In this document: piece after piece, positions 28,307-37,479 of the stretch
How positions within the stretch are numbered: the stretch's first letter is position 1
Layout of the letters: each line of letters opens with the position of its first letter
Source: Vreelandella azerica
Lineage (GTDB): Bacteria; Pseudomonadota; Gammaproteobacteria; Pseudomonadales; Halomonadaceae
Assembly: GCF_013112225.1 (NCBI RefSeq)
Contig: NZ_JABFHI010000001.1
Coordinates: 777,064-841,063, forward strand
Reading direction: 5' to 3'
Length of the DNA stretch: 64,000 nucleotides
Notes under the pieces: model-generated
The model's database searches: none
Told to the model about the DNA's origin: nothing
The model's input: only the letters and a program-made list of their open reading frames with translations
Position numbers and translations under genes: made by a program

Positions 28307-29560
28307 ATGAGTGATTTTATCTTACCGGATATCGGTGAAGGCATTGTTGAATGCGAAGTGGTTGAGTGGCGCGTTCAGGAAGGCGACCTTGTTGAAGAAG
28401 ACCAGCCCGTTGTCGAAGTGATGACCGACAAGGCGCTGGTTGAAATTACCGCCTCAGAAGCCGGTACGATTACCCAGCTGTATGTGGCCCAGGGGCAGAT
28501 TGCCAAGGTGCATGCCCCTTTGTATGCCTACCAGGCAGAGGGCGAGCCACAGGATCAGGAAGCCACCCGCCCTGAGCAGAACGCTGAATCATCAGACGCC
28601 CCGGCCGAAAAACCAGCAACCCAGACGCCGAGTAGCTCGTCAGGGAAGCCCGCGCCAACCTCGGCGCCAGCGGCTGCCACTAGCGCCGTGCAGGGTAAAA
28701 CGCCTGCCAGCCCTGCGGTTCGCCGTCTGGTGCGTGAGCATGGCCTGGCGTTGAATGAGATTGCCGGCAGTGGTAAGGAAGGGCGGGTGCTGAAAGAGGA
28801 TGTGCTGCGTTATCTGGATGCCGGGCAAGAGCTGCCAGGCAAGTCGGCATCGGCTGGCCCCAGAGTTGAGCCCCTGCGCGGCGTACGTGCTGCTATGGCC
28901 CGCCAGATGGTGGCTTCGGCAACCACGATTCCGCATTTTCAATACGGTGAGGAAATCGATGTTACTGACCTGCTGGCGCTGCGTGAGCGCTTGAAAGTGC
29001 AGGCGGAAGCCCAGGGTGAGCGTTTGACCCTGATGCCGTTTTTCATGAAGGCAATGGCATTGGCGGTGGCTGAATACCCGATTCTCAATGCCCAGCTGAA
29101 TGACAGCGCCGATGAGCTGCACTACTACCCTGATTGCAATATCGGTATGGCGGTGGACAGCAAGGTGGGTCTGATGGTGCCCAACGTCAAGGATGTGGGG
29201 GCCAAGTCATTGCTGGAAGTAGCGGCCGAGGTCACTCGCCTGACCCAAGCCGCCCGGGAAGGGCGCGTGGAACAGGCCGACCTCAAGGGCGGTACCATTA
29301 CTATTTCTAACATTGGGGCGCTGGGAGGCACCTATGCGGCGCCGATCATCAATGCCCCTGAAGCGGCGATTGTGGCGATTGGCAAAACCCAGTGGCTGCC
29401 GCGCTTTGATGAGAACGGTGATGTCAGCCGTCGCGCCATCATGACGGTGACCTGGGCCGGGGATCATCGCTTTATTGATGGCGGCACCATAGCGCGCTTC
29501 TGTAATCACTGGAAAGCCAGCCTGGAAGCGCCGGAAAGCATGCTCCTGCATCTGCGCTAG
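28307..29560 (+). CDS. bkdB: Branched-chain 2-oxoacid dehydrogenase E2 component, dihydrolipoyl acyltransferase
   Basis: A 417-residue E2 core protein. One lipoyl domain (residues about 1-80) with the lipoylated Lys in EVMTDKALVEI, a Pro/Ala/Ser-rich flexible linker, a peripheral-subunit binding domain (about 128-165, SPAVRRLVREHGLAL), a second linker, then the catalytic acyltransferase domain (about 185-417) with the His and Asp of DHRFIDGG. AAGGAGACC before the ATG is a strong ribosome site. No E3 (lpd) follows; E3 is probably shared with another complex elsewhere. Confidence 0.94.
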   Translation: MSDFILPDIGEGIVECEVVEWRVQEGDLVEEDQPVVEVMTDKALVEITASEAGTITQLYVAQGQIAKVHAPLYAYQAEGEPQDQEATRPEQNAESSDAPAEKPATQTPSSSSGKPAPTSAPAAATSAVQGKTPASPAVRRLVREHGLALNEIAGSGKEGRVLKEDVLRYLDAGQELPGKSASAGPRVEPLRGVRAAMARQMVASATTIPHFQYGEEIDVTDLLALRERLKVQAEAQGERLTLMPFFMKAMALAVAEYPILNAQLNDSADELHYYPDCNIGMAVDSKVGLMVPNVKDVGAKSLLEVAAEVTRLTQAAREGRVEQADLKGGTITISNIGALGGTYAAPIINAPEAAIVAIGKTQWLPRFDENGDVSRRAIMTVTWAGDHRFIDGGTIARFCNHWKASLEAPESMLLHLR

Positions 29561-29572
29561 GGAGCCAACAAG

Positions 29573-31413
29573 ATGGCCGAAGCGCCCTTACAGCAGTTCT
29601 ATATTCCTGAAGACCAGTCGGTCTACCTGCTCAGCCATCAGGATGCGCGCAAACTGAAAGAGTGGGTGGCGCTGTGTCAAGCGCAGTTGGCACAACTGGG
29701 CTATCAGGAGATCGAGCTGATTGGCAAGGGCGCTTATGGCTTCGTCTTTGCAGGTTTTGCCCCCGCCTTGCCAACTGGGAAGTGCGCCAGCGGGTGTTCA
29801 AGTTCTCACGTATCACCTTGCCTCTGCATCTGCAGGAGCGCCTTGAAGAAGAGGCCTTCATGCTGGAGCAGGTGGAGCATCCGCGTATTCCCAGGCTGGT
29901 AGGGTTCCAACGGGTGCGCGGTCAATCGATCCTGGTTATGGAGCGCGCCCCCGGCCTGAACCTGGAGGAAGTCTCTCTGCGCGAAGGGCGTCTTTCGCCC
30001 AGGCGGGTGGTCAGCATTGCTCGCCAGCTGGCAGAGATACTTATTGCCCTGCGCCGTGAGAGTGGCCCGCGTGGCCGCCCTGTGGTTCATGGTGATATCA
30101 AACCCTCCAATCTGGTGTTCAACCCGGAGGATGAATCGATTGCCCTGATTGACTGGGGCTCTTCGGTATTTGCGCAGCTGGATGCACGCCTGCAGTTTGT
30201 GGCAACCAATGTCATGGAGCTGATGTCCTCTGACCTTCAGCAAACCAATGCCCGGCTGGGCGATGTGTACTTTATCGGCGAAGAACAGCTCAACGGCGCG
30301 CTATCTTCGCCGCGTTTTGATGAGCAGGGAGCCGCAGGCACCCTGTATGCCTTGGCCTCCGGGCAGTCCTGCCGTTTTGGCTGTCGTGCGATTCCGGCAA
30401 GGTCCTTGGGGTTGCCTATGGAGTTTGCTCGCACCCTGGATGGCATGCTGGATGCCGACCCCGAGACGCGCCGTCGTGCCGGAGATCACTTTCTGAATGC
30501 CATGCCGAGGATGGCCAGGCTGGTGATGATTGATCTGCCTGAGCCAGCGCCCAAAGCGCTGATTCCGGTATGGGCCAGAGCCAGCGGCCGCGAGATTGAT
30601 ACCGTGGTGTATAGCTCGCGCAAGACCTTTCTGCGCGAAGCCCATGTGGAAGATACCCTCAGCGAGGTGAATGACATTCAGTTGGATCGCTATTACAAGC
30701 AGTTCATGCAGGGCATGGGCGAAACAGAAAAAGCCTTTCTGGCATCTGTCAGCCGTCTGGGTAAATACCCGGTGGTGGGCGGCTTGGCGGTACGCTGGGA
30801 GCGTGACGGTGTGTTTATCGATTCGTCGCTGAACCTGCATGACCCGACGCTCAAGCCCGCCTTCGTGCAGGCGGTGAATAACATGGTGTTTCTCGCCCGC
30901 GCCATCCATCGTCAGGGAGTCTTCAAAAGCTGCCTGTTTGATGCCCGCAAAACCCTGCATCTGGACCGTGACAGTAGTGAACAGGCCTTCCAACCACAGC
31001 CTGACATGCATATTCCCTATGAAGTCAGTGATGTGCCCGACATGGAGGATGACTCCCGCCAGCACAGTTATTTTGAAGACGGGCCAGACCCGGAAGAATT
31101 ACTGGTACTGCCGGCCTCTATCATGGCGACGCTGGAACGCCTGAATGAGATTCACCATACCGGCATGATTATTTTTGAAGCGCTTCCCAGGCACCTGAAG
31201 ATCCATAGCTACTATCGCCTGCTGGATGCTCGCCAGGAAGAGGCGTTCAGGCAACATCTGGCCGCTATTCTGGCTGCTGTGCCTGAAATCGAAGGACTGG
31301 GAATTTCCGGCTTCATGAAAATGCCCTATAAAGACACCCGAGCCTATACTCATATGGCCAATCAGCCAGAGCGCTATTATCCCCGCGATCCCCGCCAATA
31401 TCTGCGTGAATGA
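29573..31413 (+). CDS. Hanks-type serine/threonine protein kinase (frameshifted)
   Basis: About 613 residues when repaired. The kinase domain (about residues 45-290) has the glycine loop GKGAYG (51-56), a candidate ATP Lys77 in VFKF, the catalytic loop HGDIKPSN (Asp175) and the metal-binding DWG (194-196) in place of DFG. No membrane segment is seen, unlike PknB-type receptors. The C-terminal 300 residues match no domain I recognise and include an acidic stretch around residues 500-520. The frame breaks in a C5 run at 29760-29764; one more C gives FAPRLANWEVRQRV. The ATG lies 12 bases after the E2 stop with AGGGAG upstream, so it is the fourth gene of the dehydrogenase operon. A role in phosphorylating that complex is my inference only. 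Confidence 0.83.
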
Positions 31414-31458
31414 TAATGACAATAGCCCAACGTTGAACCAAGTCTCTTAAGCCGTAGG

Positions 31459-31483
31459 GAGCAGCACTTGAAGTTTGCTGCTC
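31459..31483 (+). other. Hairpin after the kinase gene
   Basis: An 8-bp stem GAGCAGCA / TGCTGCTC with a 9-base loop, 46 bases after the kinase stop and before the DUF4864 gene. No T-tract follows, so termination is uncertain. Confidence 0.4.
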
Positions 31484-31527
31484 GGCGGGTGAGTCTATGA
31501 AGTCCTCATTCCTATCAGGTAGTTCCC

Positions 31528-32097
31528 ATGTCGATATCTGCACAAGCACGTCGCGCGTTTGCCAAGAGCAGAACCATCACCGGCACTATGTTCAAGACAC
31601 TGCCAGGTTTGCGGTGCTCGGGTGGTGCCCCGCTCAGTGCAGTGCTTGGATTGCTGGTCGGCCTGATGCTGGCAACCTCGGTCGCCGCGCAATCCTTTAT
31701 TGAACCGAAGCCTTCTTTCTCTCCTGAAGAAGTTGTCAGGATTCAGCTTGACGCTCTGGCCGCCAACGATGAACCGACCCGCAACGCCGGTATCGAACAG
31801 GTATGGGCTTTTGCGCATCCGGATAATCGCGCTGTGACGGGACCGTTGCAACGCTTTACCCGGATGATTCGCGGGACAGGTTACGACACCCTTATCAATC
31901 ATCGCTCCCATACCGTTGAAGCGGCTGGCCAGACAGATCAGGTCGCCGCTTTTGAAGTCAGGGTGGTGGCACGCGATGGTAATCTATACGCGTTCTCGTG
32001 GCGGCTGGGTATCGCTGACGTTGATGGAGAGAAGGTCTGGATGACCACTCGGGTCACACCGGCTCGCAGCACCGGACAGCAGATGACCTATCGGTAA
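31528..32097 (+). CDS. DUF4864 domain protein, exported
   Basis: A 189-residue protein. A signal peptide or anchor is visible as the hydrophobic run LSAVLGLLVGLMLATSVA followed by AAQS, a likely cleavage site. The mature part contains the DUF4864 pattern: VVRIQLDALAANDEP, IEQVWAFAHPDNRA, TGPLQRFTRMI and the C-terminal strand VDGEKVWMTTRVTP. DUF4864 has an NTF2-like appearance and unknown function. The start is either the ATG at 31528 or at 31588; the latter gives a more normal signal peptide. Its stop is one base from the end of the converging lipoprotein gene. Confidence 0.7.
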   Translation: MSISAQARRAFAKSRTITGTMFKTLPGLRCSGGAPLSAVLGLLVGLMLATSVAAQSFIEPKPSFSPEEVVRIQLDALAANDEPTRNAGIEQVWAFAHPDNRAVTGPLQRFTRMIRGTGYDTLINHRSHTVEAAGQTDQVAAFEVRVVARDGNLYAFSWRLGIADVDGEKVWMTTRVTPARSTGQQMTYR

Positions 32098-32098
32098 A

Positions 32099-32685
32099 TT
32101 ATTGGTTGTTCAGCTGGCTGTCGAGCCATTGCATCAGCTGACGAGTCAGTTGTTCAGATACCTTGCCCAGTGCGGCGACGGCAGCAGGAACGTTTTCACC
32201 TTCAGCAGCCTGGGTGGCTGATAGTTGCTGGTAGGCCAGGCGTTGGCCATCTGTTGCGTCCAGCAGGGTAAACTGGGCGCGCATGACGGCGGTGGGAGTG
32301 CCGTTCTGATAGGCAATATGGAAATCGCTTAGTTCGGCTACCAGGCGAGCATCAATGCCCTGTTCCCCAGGTTCAGCGGGCAATGCAATCTGTGTGGCTT
32401 GCAGGGCATCCTGCCACTGGCGTTTTAGCATGGCCGGTGCGCTATCATGCCAACGTGCCTCGGCGTAGACGCTGACCTGTTGAGCATCCGGCCAGACCAC
32501 AATATGATCGCTGGCCAGCAAACGGTCTGCGCTGGGTGCTCGAACCTCCAGAATTTTTGCGTGCTTTTGGCGATGACTGAAAACTCAGGCGATGGCAGAC
32601 GATACAGCTGCTTCGGTGTGCTTTCAGGCAGTACGGAGCATCCAGCAAGCCAGGTCATTATTATCACACTCACGAGGTATTTCAC
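32099..32685 (-). CDS. ABC-type transport auxiliary lipoprotein (PqiC-like; frameshifted)
   Basis: About 195 residues when repaired. Lipoprotein signal with lipobox LAGC (Cys16), then the ABC_trans_aux pattern: YRLPSPE near the start and WHDSAPAMLKRQWQDAL in the body, ending with a run of conserved helices. Such lipoproteins are outer-membrane partners of MCE transporters (PqiC with PqiAB). The frame breaks in a T5 run at 32554-32558; one more base gives AKSTQKILEVRAPSAD. The start overlaps the MCE gene stop by four bases. Last gene of the five-gene minus-strand run from SulP. Confidence 0.8.
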
Positions 32686-33644
32686 GGGCGAAACTCCTTG
32701 ATCTGTTCACCACCAAAAATAAACTCGCCGGGGTTTTCTTCCAGGTGGCGTGACACCCGGTTGAGATTCACCAGGGTCGCTTGCAGTTCCTGCAGAATAG
32801 CCGGTAAATCAGCGCTACTGGCGGCGATGTTATTGACGCTGGTGGTCACGCCAAGCGCGTTGCGATCCATCAGTTGGCGCCATTGTTCAGAGGTGGCGGT
32901 CAATTCTTCAGCGGCCTGACGGGCTGATAGAAGCAGCCTACGGCTGTCTTCTTCAAGCAGTTGGTTAGCCGATTGACTGAGGGTGTCAATATTTTCCAGG
33001 GTAGTGGTGGCCTGTGTGGTCAGGCGATTCAGCTGGGTAACCGAATCGTCGAGGGCATTGGTAATCTGCGATTGAGCCTCTGCCAGCCCAGCAGTAATGG
33101 CGTCGGTATTGGCAATAATGCGATTGATGCGCTCGGCGCTGTCTTCTTCAAACAGGGTGTTCAGATTGTTGAGCAAACGGCTGACGTTAGAGACCACGGC
33201 TTCACCGTCTGACAGCAATGAATCAATCGGCGAGGGCGCTGCGGTAATCTGGGCTGGATCCTGTTCGGACGTGGTCAGCCGTGGGCTATCCGGCGAGCCG
33301 CCATACAGCTGCAGCGTCATGCTGCCAGTGATATTGGCAAGCCCCAGCTTGGCCTGGGTGTCCTCCCTGATCGGGATTTCCTGATCAACCCGGATCAGTG
33401 CCAACACCTGACGAGGGTCATCAGGGTCAAGGCGCATCTCGACTACATTGCCGACTTCCAGGCCGCTGAATTCAACTCGGCTACCCGTGCTCAGGCCGCT
33501 GACCGCACGGTTAAACACTACCTCATAAAAGGCATATTCGCGCTGCGTTGCCGCCTGGGCCATCCACAATGAAAATATCACGGCGGCTACCAGGGTGAAC
33601 AAGGTAAACAGGCCAATCAGAATGTGGTGGGCGCGCGTTTCCAT
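32682..33644 (-). CDS. MCE domain protein (MlaD/PqiB-like, single MCE)
   Basis: A 320-residue protein with one N-terminal membrane anchor (residues about 8-30, LIGLFTLFTLVAAVIFSLW) and one MCE domain (about 40-115: GSRVEFSGLEVGNVVEM, GMTLQLYGG-like). The remaining 200 residues are strongly alpha-helical with heptad-like Ala/Leu/Asn spacing and could form the central pore helices seen in MCE rings. It moves lipids across the periplasm as part of the ABC system encoded upstream. I take the ATG at 33644, which overlaps the ATPase stop (TGATG). The frame is open further upstream inside the ATPase gene. Confidence 0.88.
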   Translation of the reverse strand: METRAHHILIGLFTLFTLVAAVIFSLWMAQAATQREYAFYEVVFNRAVSGLSTGSRVEFSGLEVGNVVEMRLDPDDPRQVLALIRVDQEIPIREDTQAKLGLANITGSMTLQLYGGSPDSPRLTTSEQDPAQITAAPSPIDSLLSDGEAVVSNVSRLLNNLNTLFEEDSAERINRIIANTDAITAGLAEAQSQITNALDDSVTQLNRLTTQATTTLENIDTLSQSANQLLEEDSRRLLLSARQAAEELTATSEQWRQLMDRNALGVTTSVNNIAASSADLPAILQELQATLVNLNRVSRHLEENPGEFIFGGEQIKEFRP

Positions 33645-34420
33645 CAGCGATTTTCCTTCATGCTTGCATAGGCGGCACGACCTCTTGGGCCGTGAAAGTA
33701 ATCCTGTATCCAATCGTCCTGGGTAGCGGCGACGTTTTCCAGAGTATCCGCAACCAACACCTGTTTGCGGGCCAGCACAGCGACGCGGTCACAGACGCTA
33801 TACAGCGTATCCAGATCATGAGTCACCAGAAAGACGCTGAACCCCAGGGCATCGCGCAGGGTGAGCAGTAACTGGTCAAACCTGGCAGCACTGATAGGGT
33901 CAAGCCCGGCGGTGGGTTCGTCAAGAAAGAGCACGTCCGGGTCGAGTGCCAAGGCGCGGGCCAGGGCAGCGCGCTTGATCATGCCGCCGGACAGCGCGGC
34001 AGGCATCTGCTCAGCGGCACCGGCAGGCAAGCCGACCAGGGCAAGCTTCATGCGTGCAATCTGCTCGGCTTCAGGGCGGCTGAGAGGGGTATGTTCAACC
34101 AGCGGCAAGGCAACGTTTTCCAGCAGATTGAGCGAGCTGTACAGGGCGCCCTGCTGAAACAGCACCCCAAAGCGTCTTTCCACTGCGGCGCGCTGGCGGC
34201 GATCAAGGGCGGCCAGGCGCTGGCCGAAGACGTGGATATCGCCGTCATCAATCGGTTTGAGACCGACGATACTGCGTAAAAGCACCGATTTGCCAGTGCC
34301 AGAACCGCCCACAACCCCAAGAATTTCCCCGCGCATAACGCTCAGGTTCAGGCCTTGGTGTACTACCGTCGTACCAAAGCGGTTTTCGAGATTATCGATG
34401 TGGATAACCGTATCGCTCAC
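33644..34420 (-). CDS. MlaF-like ABC transporter ATPase
   Basis: A 258-residue ATPase of the MCE/Mla class. Walker A GGSGTGKSV, Q-loop VLFQQGALYSSL, signature ALSGGMIKRAALARAL (the GGM variant typical of MlaF), Walker B VLFLDEPTAGLDP and VTHDLDTL are present. It powers phospholipid transport with the permease at 34446. The start is the GTG at 34420 with AGGGAG upstream; an open frame continues to 34597 but inside the permease gene. The stop overlaps the MCE start by one base. Confidence 0.92.
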   Translation of the reverse strand: MSDTVIHIDNLENRFGTTVVHQGLNLSVMRGEILGVVGGSGTGKSVLLRSIVGLKPIDDGDIHVFGQRLAALDRRQRAAVERRFGVLFQQGALYSSLNLLENVALPLVEHTPLSRPEAEQIARMKLALVGLPAGAAEQMPAALSGGMIKRAALARALALDPDVLFLDEPTAGLDPISAARFDQLLLTLRDALGFSVFLVTHDLDTLYSVCDRVAVLARKQVLVADTLENVAATQDDWIQDYFHGPRGRAAYASMKENR

Positions 34421-34445
34421 GTAGGCTCCCTGAATATGGCGCTGA

Positions 34446-35612
34446 TCACCAGCCCATCTGCATGAAGTATAACGCTGCCAGGGCATCCAGCAGGATGACC
34501 ATGAAAATCGACTGAACCACGCTGGAGGTGGTGCGTTCCCCGACCGATTGAGCGCTGCCGCTGACCTTGAAACCTTCAGCGCAGCCGATAATCGCAATCA
34601 CCAGGGCGAAGAGGGGCGCCTTGGAAAGCCCGACCCATAGGTGGCGGACGCTGATATCCCGTTGGACTATCTGCCAGAACTGGGCAAAAGGAATATCCAG
34701 AGATACAGCGCCGACAACCGCACCGCCGAGCATGCCGCTCAGCGTGCCGATAAAGGCCAGCAGAGGCAGGCTGACCCACAGAGCGATCACCCTGGGCAGG
34801 ACTAAAAGCTCGATCGGATCCAGCCCTTGAGTGCGCAGAGCATCGATTTCTTCATTGGACTTCATGGCCCCGAGCTGGGCAGTAAAGGCACTGGCGGTTC
34901 GGCCTGCCAGCATGATGGCCGCCAGCAATACGCCGAATTCACGCAGAAATGAGAAGACCACCAGGTTAACGGTGTAAATGGTGGCCCCGAAGGTTGTCAG
35001 TACGGTTGCCCCCAGAAAGGCGACCACGGCGCCGACCATAAAGGTCAGCAGGACAACAATCGGCACGGCGTTCAGCCCGGTCTGATGGATATGGGCGACG
35101 GTAGCGGTGAGACGCCAGCGCCCAGGGCGCCAAAAGGTACGCCCAAACGCTGCTAGCACCACGCCAAGAAAGCCCAGCAGATAAAGCTGTTGGGTGAACA
35201 GAGCGGTCACCTGCTGGCCAAGCCTAGCCAGGCTGTCGCCGAGACGCTGAAACCCGGTTCTGGCAGGTGTTTCCGGCGCTTCGGCAACTACCTCCAGGGC
35301 TTCAATGACGCTCAGAATCAACTGGCGCCGCTGATCAGGCAGGTGGTTGGCCTGCTGCTGCATACGCTCGCTGCCGAACCACTCGATCATCAGTTGGGCA
35401 GCGGCCGTATCCAGCTGGGTGACCGGCTCAAGCGACAGGCGCTCAATATGCTTGGCATCATGAGTGCTGAGCTGCTTCTTGATGGCATGAAAATAGGCCA
35501 GCGTCCAGGTGCCGGAAAGTGTGAGCTGCTGGTTTGTTTCGATACGGGCCAGTGGAGCTGAACTGGGTACTGAGCCGGGTGATGAGCCAGAGGTGTTTGA
35601 TAGATCATCCAT
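34446..35612 (-). CDS. MlaE-family permease with N-terminal STAS-like domain
   Basis: About 388 residues. Residues about 20-85 (LTLSGTWTLAYFHAIKKQL, LDTAAAQLMIEW) look like a STAS/MlaB domain fused to the permease. Then a MlaE domain with about five hydrophobic segments (FLGVVLAAFG, MVGAVVAFLGATVLTTFGA, REFGVLLAAIMLAGR, KSNEEIDAL). In E. coli MlaB is a separate protein; here it is built in. The ATG at 35612 is preferred over the TTG at 35648, which would overlap the SulP stop. A low ribosome-site quality leaves the start uncertain. Confidence 0.88.
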   Translation of the reverse strand: MDDLSNTSGSSPGSVPSSAPLARIETNQQLTLSGTWTLAYFHAIKKQLSTHDAKHIERLSLEPVTQLDTAAAQLMIEWFGSERMQQQANHLPDQRRQLILSVIEALEVVAEAPETPARTGFQRLGDSLARLGQQVTALFTQQLYLLGFLGVVLAAFGRTFWRPGRWRLTATVAHIHQTGLNAVPIVVLLTFMVGAVVAFLGATVLTTFGATIYTVNLVVFSFLREFGVLLAAIMLAGRTASAFTAQLGAMKSNEEIDALRTQGLDPIELLVLPRVIALWVSLPLLAFIGTLSGMLGGAVVGAVSLDIPFAQFWQIVQRDISVRHLWVGLSKAPLFALVIAIIGCAEGFKVSGSAQSVGERTTSSVVQSIFMVILLDALAALYFMQMGW

Positions 35613-35644
35613 GAGTGCGCTCGAGATCCAGATGTGCAAAAGGT

Positions 35645-37351
35645 TCAATCATTATCCAGCTCTCGCCAGGCGGCATAGGTACTGAGGAAAATGCGCCCGG
35701 TGAGCTGTTTGGGCAAGTCGCTGCGCTTGAGTTTGTCCATCACCGGGCCTTTGACTTCCGCTAGATGCAGCTTGACGTTGGCATCCTTGAGCCGGGCGTT
35801 GATGGCTTCCAGGCTTTCCAGCGCCGAGGCGTCAATCAGGTTGACGGCAGAGCAGACAATGACCACATGCTCAAGCTCCGGGCGGGTGGCGACTAGATTA
35901 TACAGGGTATCCTCGAGATAGCGGGCATTGGCAAAATAGAGGCTTTCGTCAATGCGCAGGAAGGCAACGTGGGAGTGGGTCTCTACGTCATGCCGGGCGA
36001 TGCTACGAAACTGTTCGCTATCAGCGACTCGCCCGAGCAGTGCGCTGTTGGGGCGGCTGGTACGATACAGAAAAAGGCCAATTGAAAGCACTACGCCGAT
36101 CAGTATGCCTGCTTCTACCCCTTCCACCAAAGTCAGGACGATGGTCATGGCCATGGCGCTGAAATCGCTGCGCGAATAGCGCCAGGTCTGGCGCAGGGTG
36201 GCCACATCCACCAGGGTGAGAATCGAGACGGTGATGGTGGCGGCCAGGGTGGCAATCGGCAAATAGTGCAGCCAGCCGGTAAAGGTGAAGGTGACCAGAG
36301 CGATTCCCAGAGCAGCAAAGGCGCCAGCCGCTGGCGTCTGGGCGCCAGCATCGAAATTGATCACGGTGCGGGACAGCCCGCCGGCAACCGGCATGGCGCC
36401 TGAAACACCGCCCGCCAGGTTGGCCGCTCCCAGGCCGATCAGTTCCTGATTCGGTGAGATACGCTGGCGCCGCTTGGCGGCCAGCATCTGGCCCATGGAG
36501 ACCGATTCCACAAAACCCACCAGGCTGATCAGCAGCGCAGGCACCAATAATACTTGCCATAGCGCTGCGTCAGGCATGGGAATGCCCAGGGGAGGCAAAC
36601 CCATGGGGATGCTGCCGACAACCGCCACGCCTGCCTCATCCAGCTGCCAGAACCAGGTGATCCAGGTGGTTGTCAGCACGGCAAACACCGGCCCCGCCTT
36701 GGCAAACAGGTCGGCCAGCATGGCGCTCAGCCCCCATTGCTGCAGCAGAACCTTGGCATAGCGGCGCATGGCAATCAGAAATACCAGGGTGCCCGCGCCG
36801 ATGATCAAGGTGGGGATATGCACCTTGGGGAGTTCGGGGATGACAGATACTAGCCGTTCCACCAGGGTAAAGCCTTGGCTGTCGACGCCCAGAAGGGCAC
36901 TGAACTGGCTGGCGGCAATTAGAATGCCGGACGCGGTCAGAAAGCCGGAAATCACCGGGTGGCTGAGAAAATTGCTGAAAAAGCCCATTTTCAACAGGCC
37001 CATGGCAATCAGTATGACCCCAGATAACACCGCCAGCACCAGGGCCGCTTCCAGATAGGCAGCAGAGCCTGGGGTGGCCACACCCGACAGCGCGGCCGCC
37101 GTCATCAGGGCAATAATCGCCACCGGGCCAATCGCCAGCGTCCGGCTAGTGCCAAACAGGGTATACACAAGCTGCGGAAGAATGCTGGCATAAAGCCCTA
37201 CCACAGCAGGAAGCCCCGCCAACAAGGCATAAGCGAGGGATTGGGGAATCACCATCATGGTCACAATCAGGCCTGCCAGCACGTCGGCCCCCAGCAAACG
37301 CCGATGATAGTGGGGCAGCCAGCTGAGAATAGGAAAGTAGCGTTTGATCAT
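35645..37351 (-). CDS. SulP family anion transporter with C-terminal STAS domain
   Basis: A 568-residue SulP/SLC26-type transporter. Twelve to fourteen hydrophobic segments cover residues about 20-430, with the family signature region VVGLYASILPQLVYTLFGTSRTL (given in two parts: VVGLYASILPQ and YTLFGTSR), AIGPVA and GAMPVAGGLSRTVIN. A STAS domain follows (about 450-560, FLRIDESLYFANA, VNLIDASALESLE). Substrate is not readable: sulfate, bicarbonate and C4-dicarboxylates are known in the family. It is the first gene of a five-gene minus-strand run, ending 33 bases before the STAS-permease start. Confidence 0.9.
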   Translation of the reverse strand: MIKRYFPILSWLPHYHRRLLGADVLAGLIVTMMVIPQSLAYALLAGLPAVVGLYASILPQLVYTLFGTSRTLAIGPVAIIALMTAAALSGVATPGSAAYLEAALVLAVLSGVILIAMGLLKMGFFSNFLSHPVISGFLTASGILIAASQFSALLGVDSQGFTLVERLVSVIPELPKVHIPTLIIGAGTLVFLIAMRRYAKVLLQQWGLSAMLADLFAKAGPVFAVLTTTWITWFWQLDEAGVAVVGSIPMGLPPLGIPMPDAALWQVLLVPALLISLVGFVESVSMGQMLAAKRRQRISPNQELIGLGAANLAGGVSGAMPVAGGLSRTVINFDAGAQTPAAGAFAALGIALVTFTFTGWLHYLPIATLAATITVSILTLVDVATLRQTWRYSRSDFSAMAMTIVLTLVEGVEAGILIGVVLSIGLFLYRTSRPNSALLGRVADSEQFRSIARHDVETHSHVAFLRIDESLYFANARYLEDTLYNLVATRPELEHVVIVCSAVNLIDASALESLEAINARLKDANVKLHLAEVKGPVMDKLKRSDLPKQLTGRIFLSTYAAWRELDND

Positions 37352-37479
37352 GGCTTAGGGTGTAAAGTGATGTGATAGTAAAAATTGATCATGAACACCA
37401 GACTAAACGATATTGGCCTTCAGGTAGAGGCTTGTTTAGGATCAGCATGTCGTTTATTTACTTTTAAAGAGACGTATCC

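Noticed and set aside
26098..29560. Pyruvate or acetoin dehydrogenase
   Set aside because: [23 protein letters not shown] and HSSSDD in E1-alpha are the branched-chain type; no acetoin genes are adjacent.
29662..29760. Independent start of a second kinase gene
   Set aside because: This is the 5' part of the same kinase in another frame. A C5 run at 29760-29764 explains the shift and one gene results.
30301..31065. Minus-strand 254-residue frame inside the kinase
   Set aside because: Antisense shadow of the kinase C-terminal half; no family match.
37352..37479. SAM riboswitch upstream of metY
   Set aside because: The 128-base leader between SulP and metY shows no SAM-type conserved core that I can recognise; it looks like a divergent promoter region.
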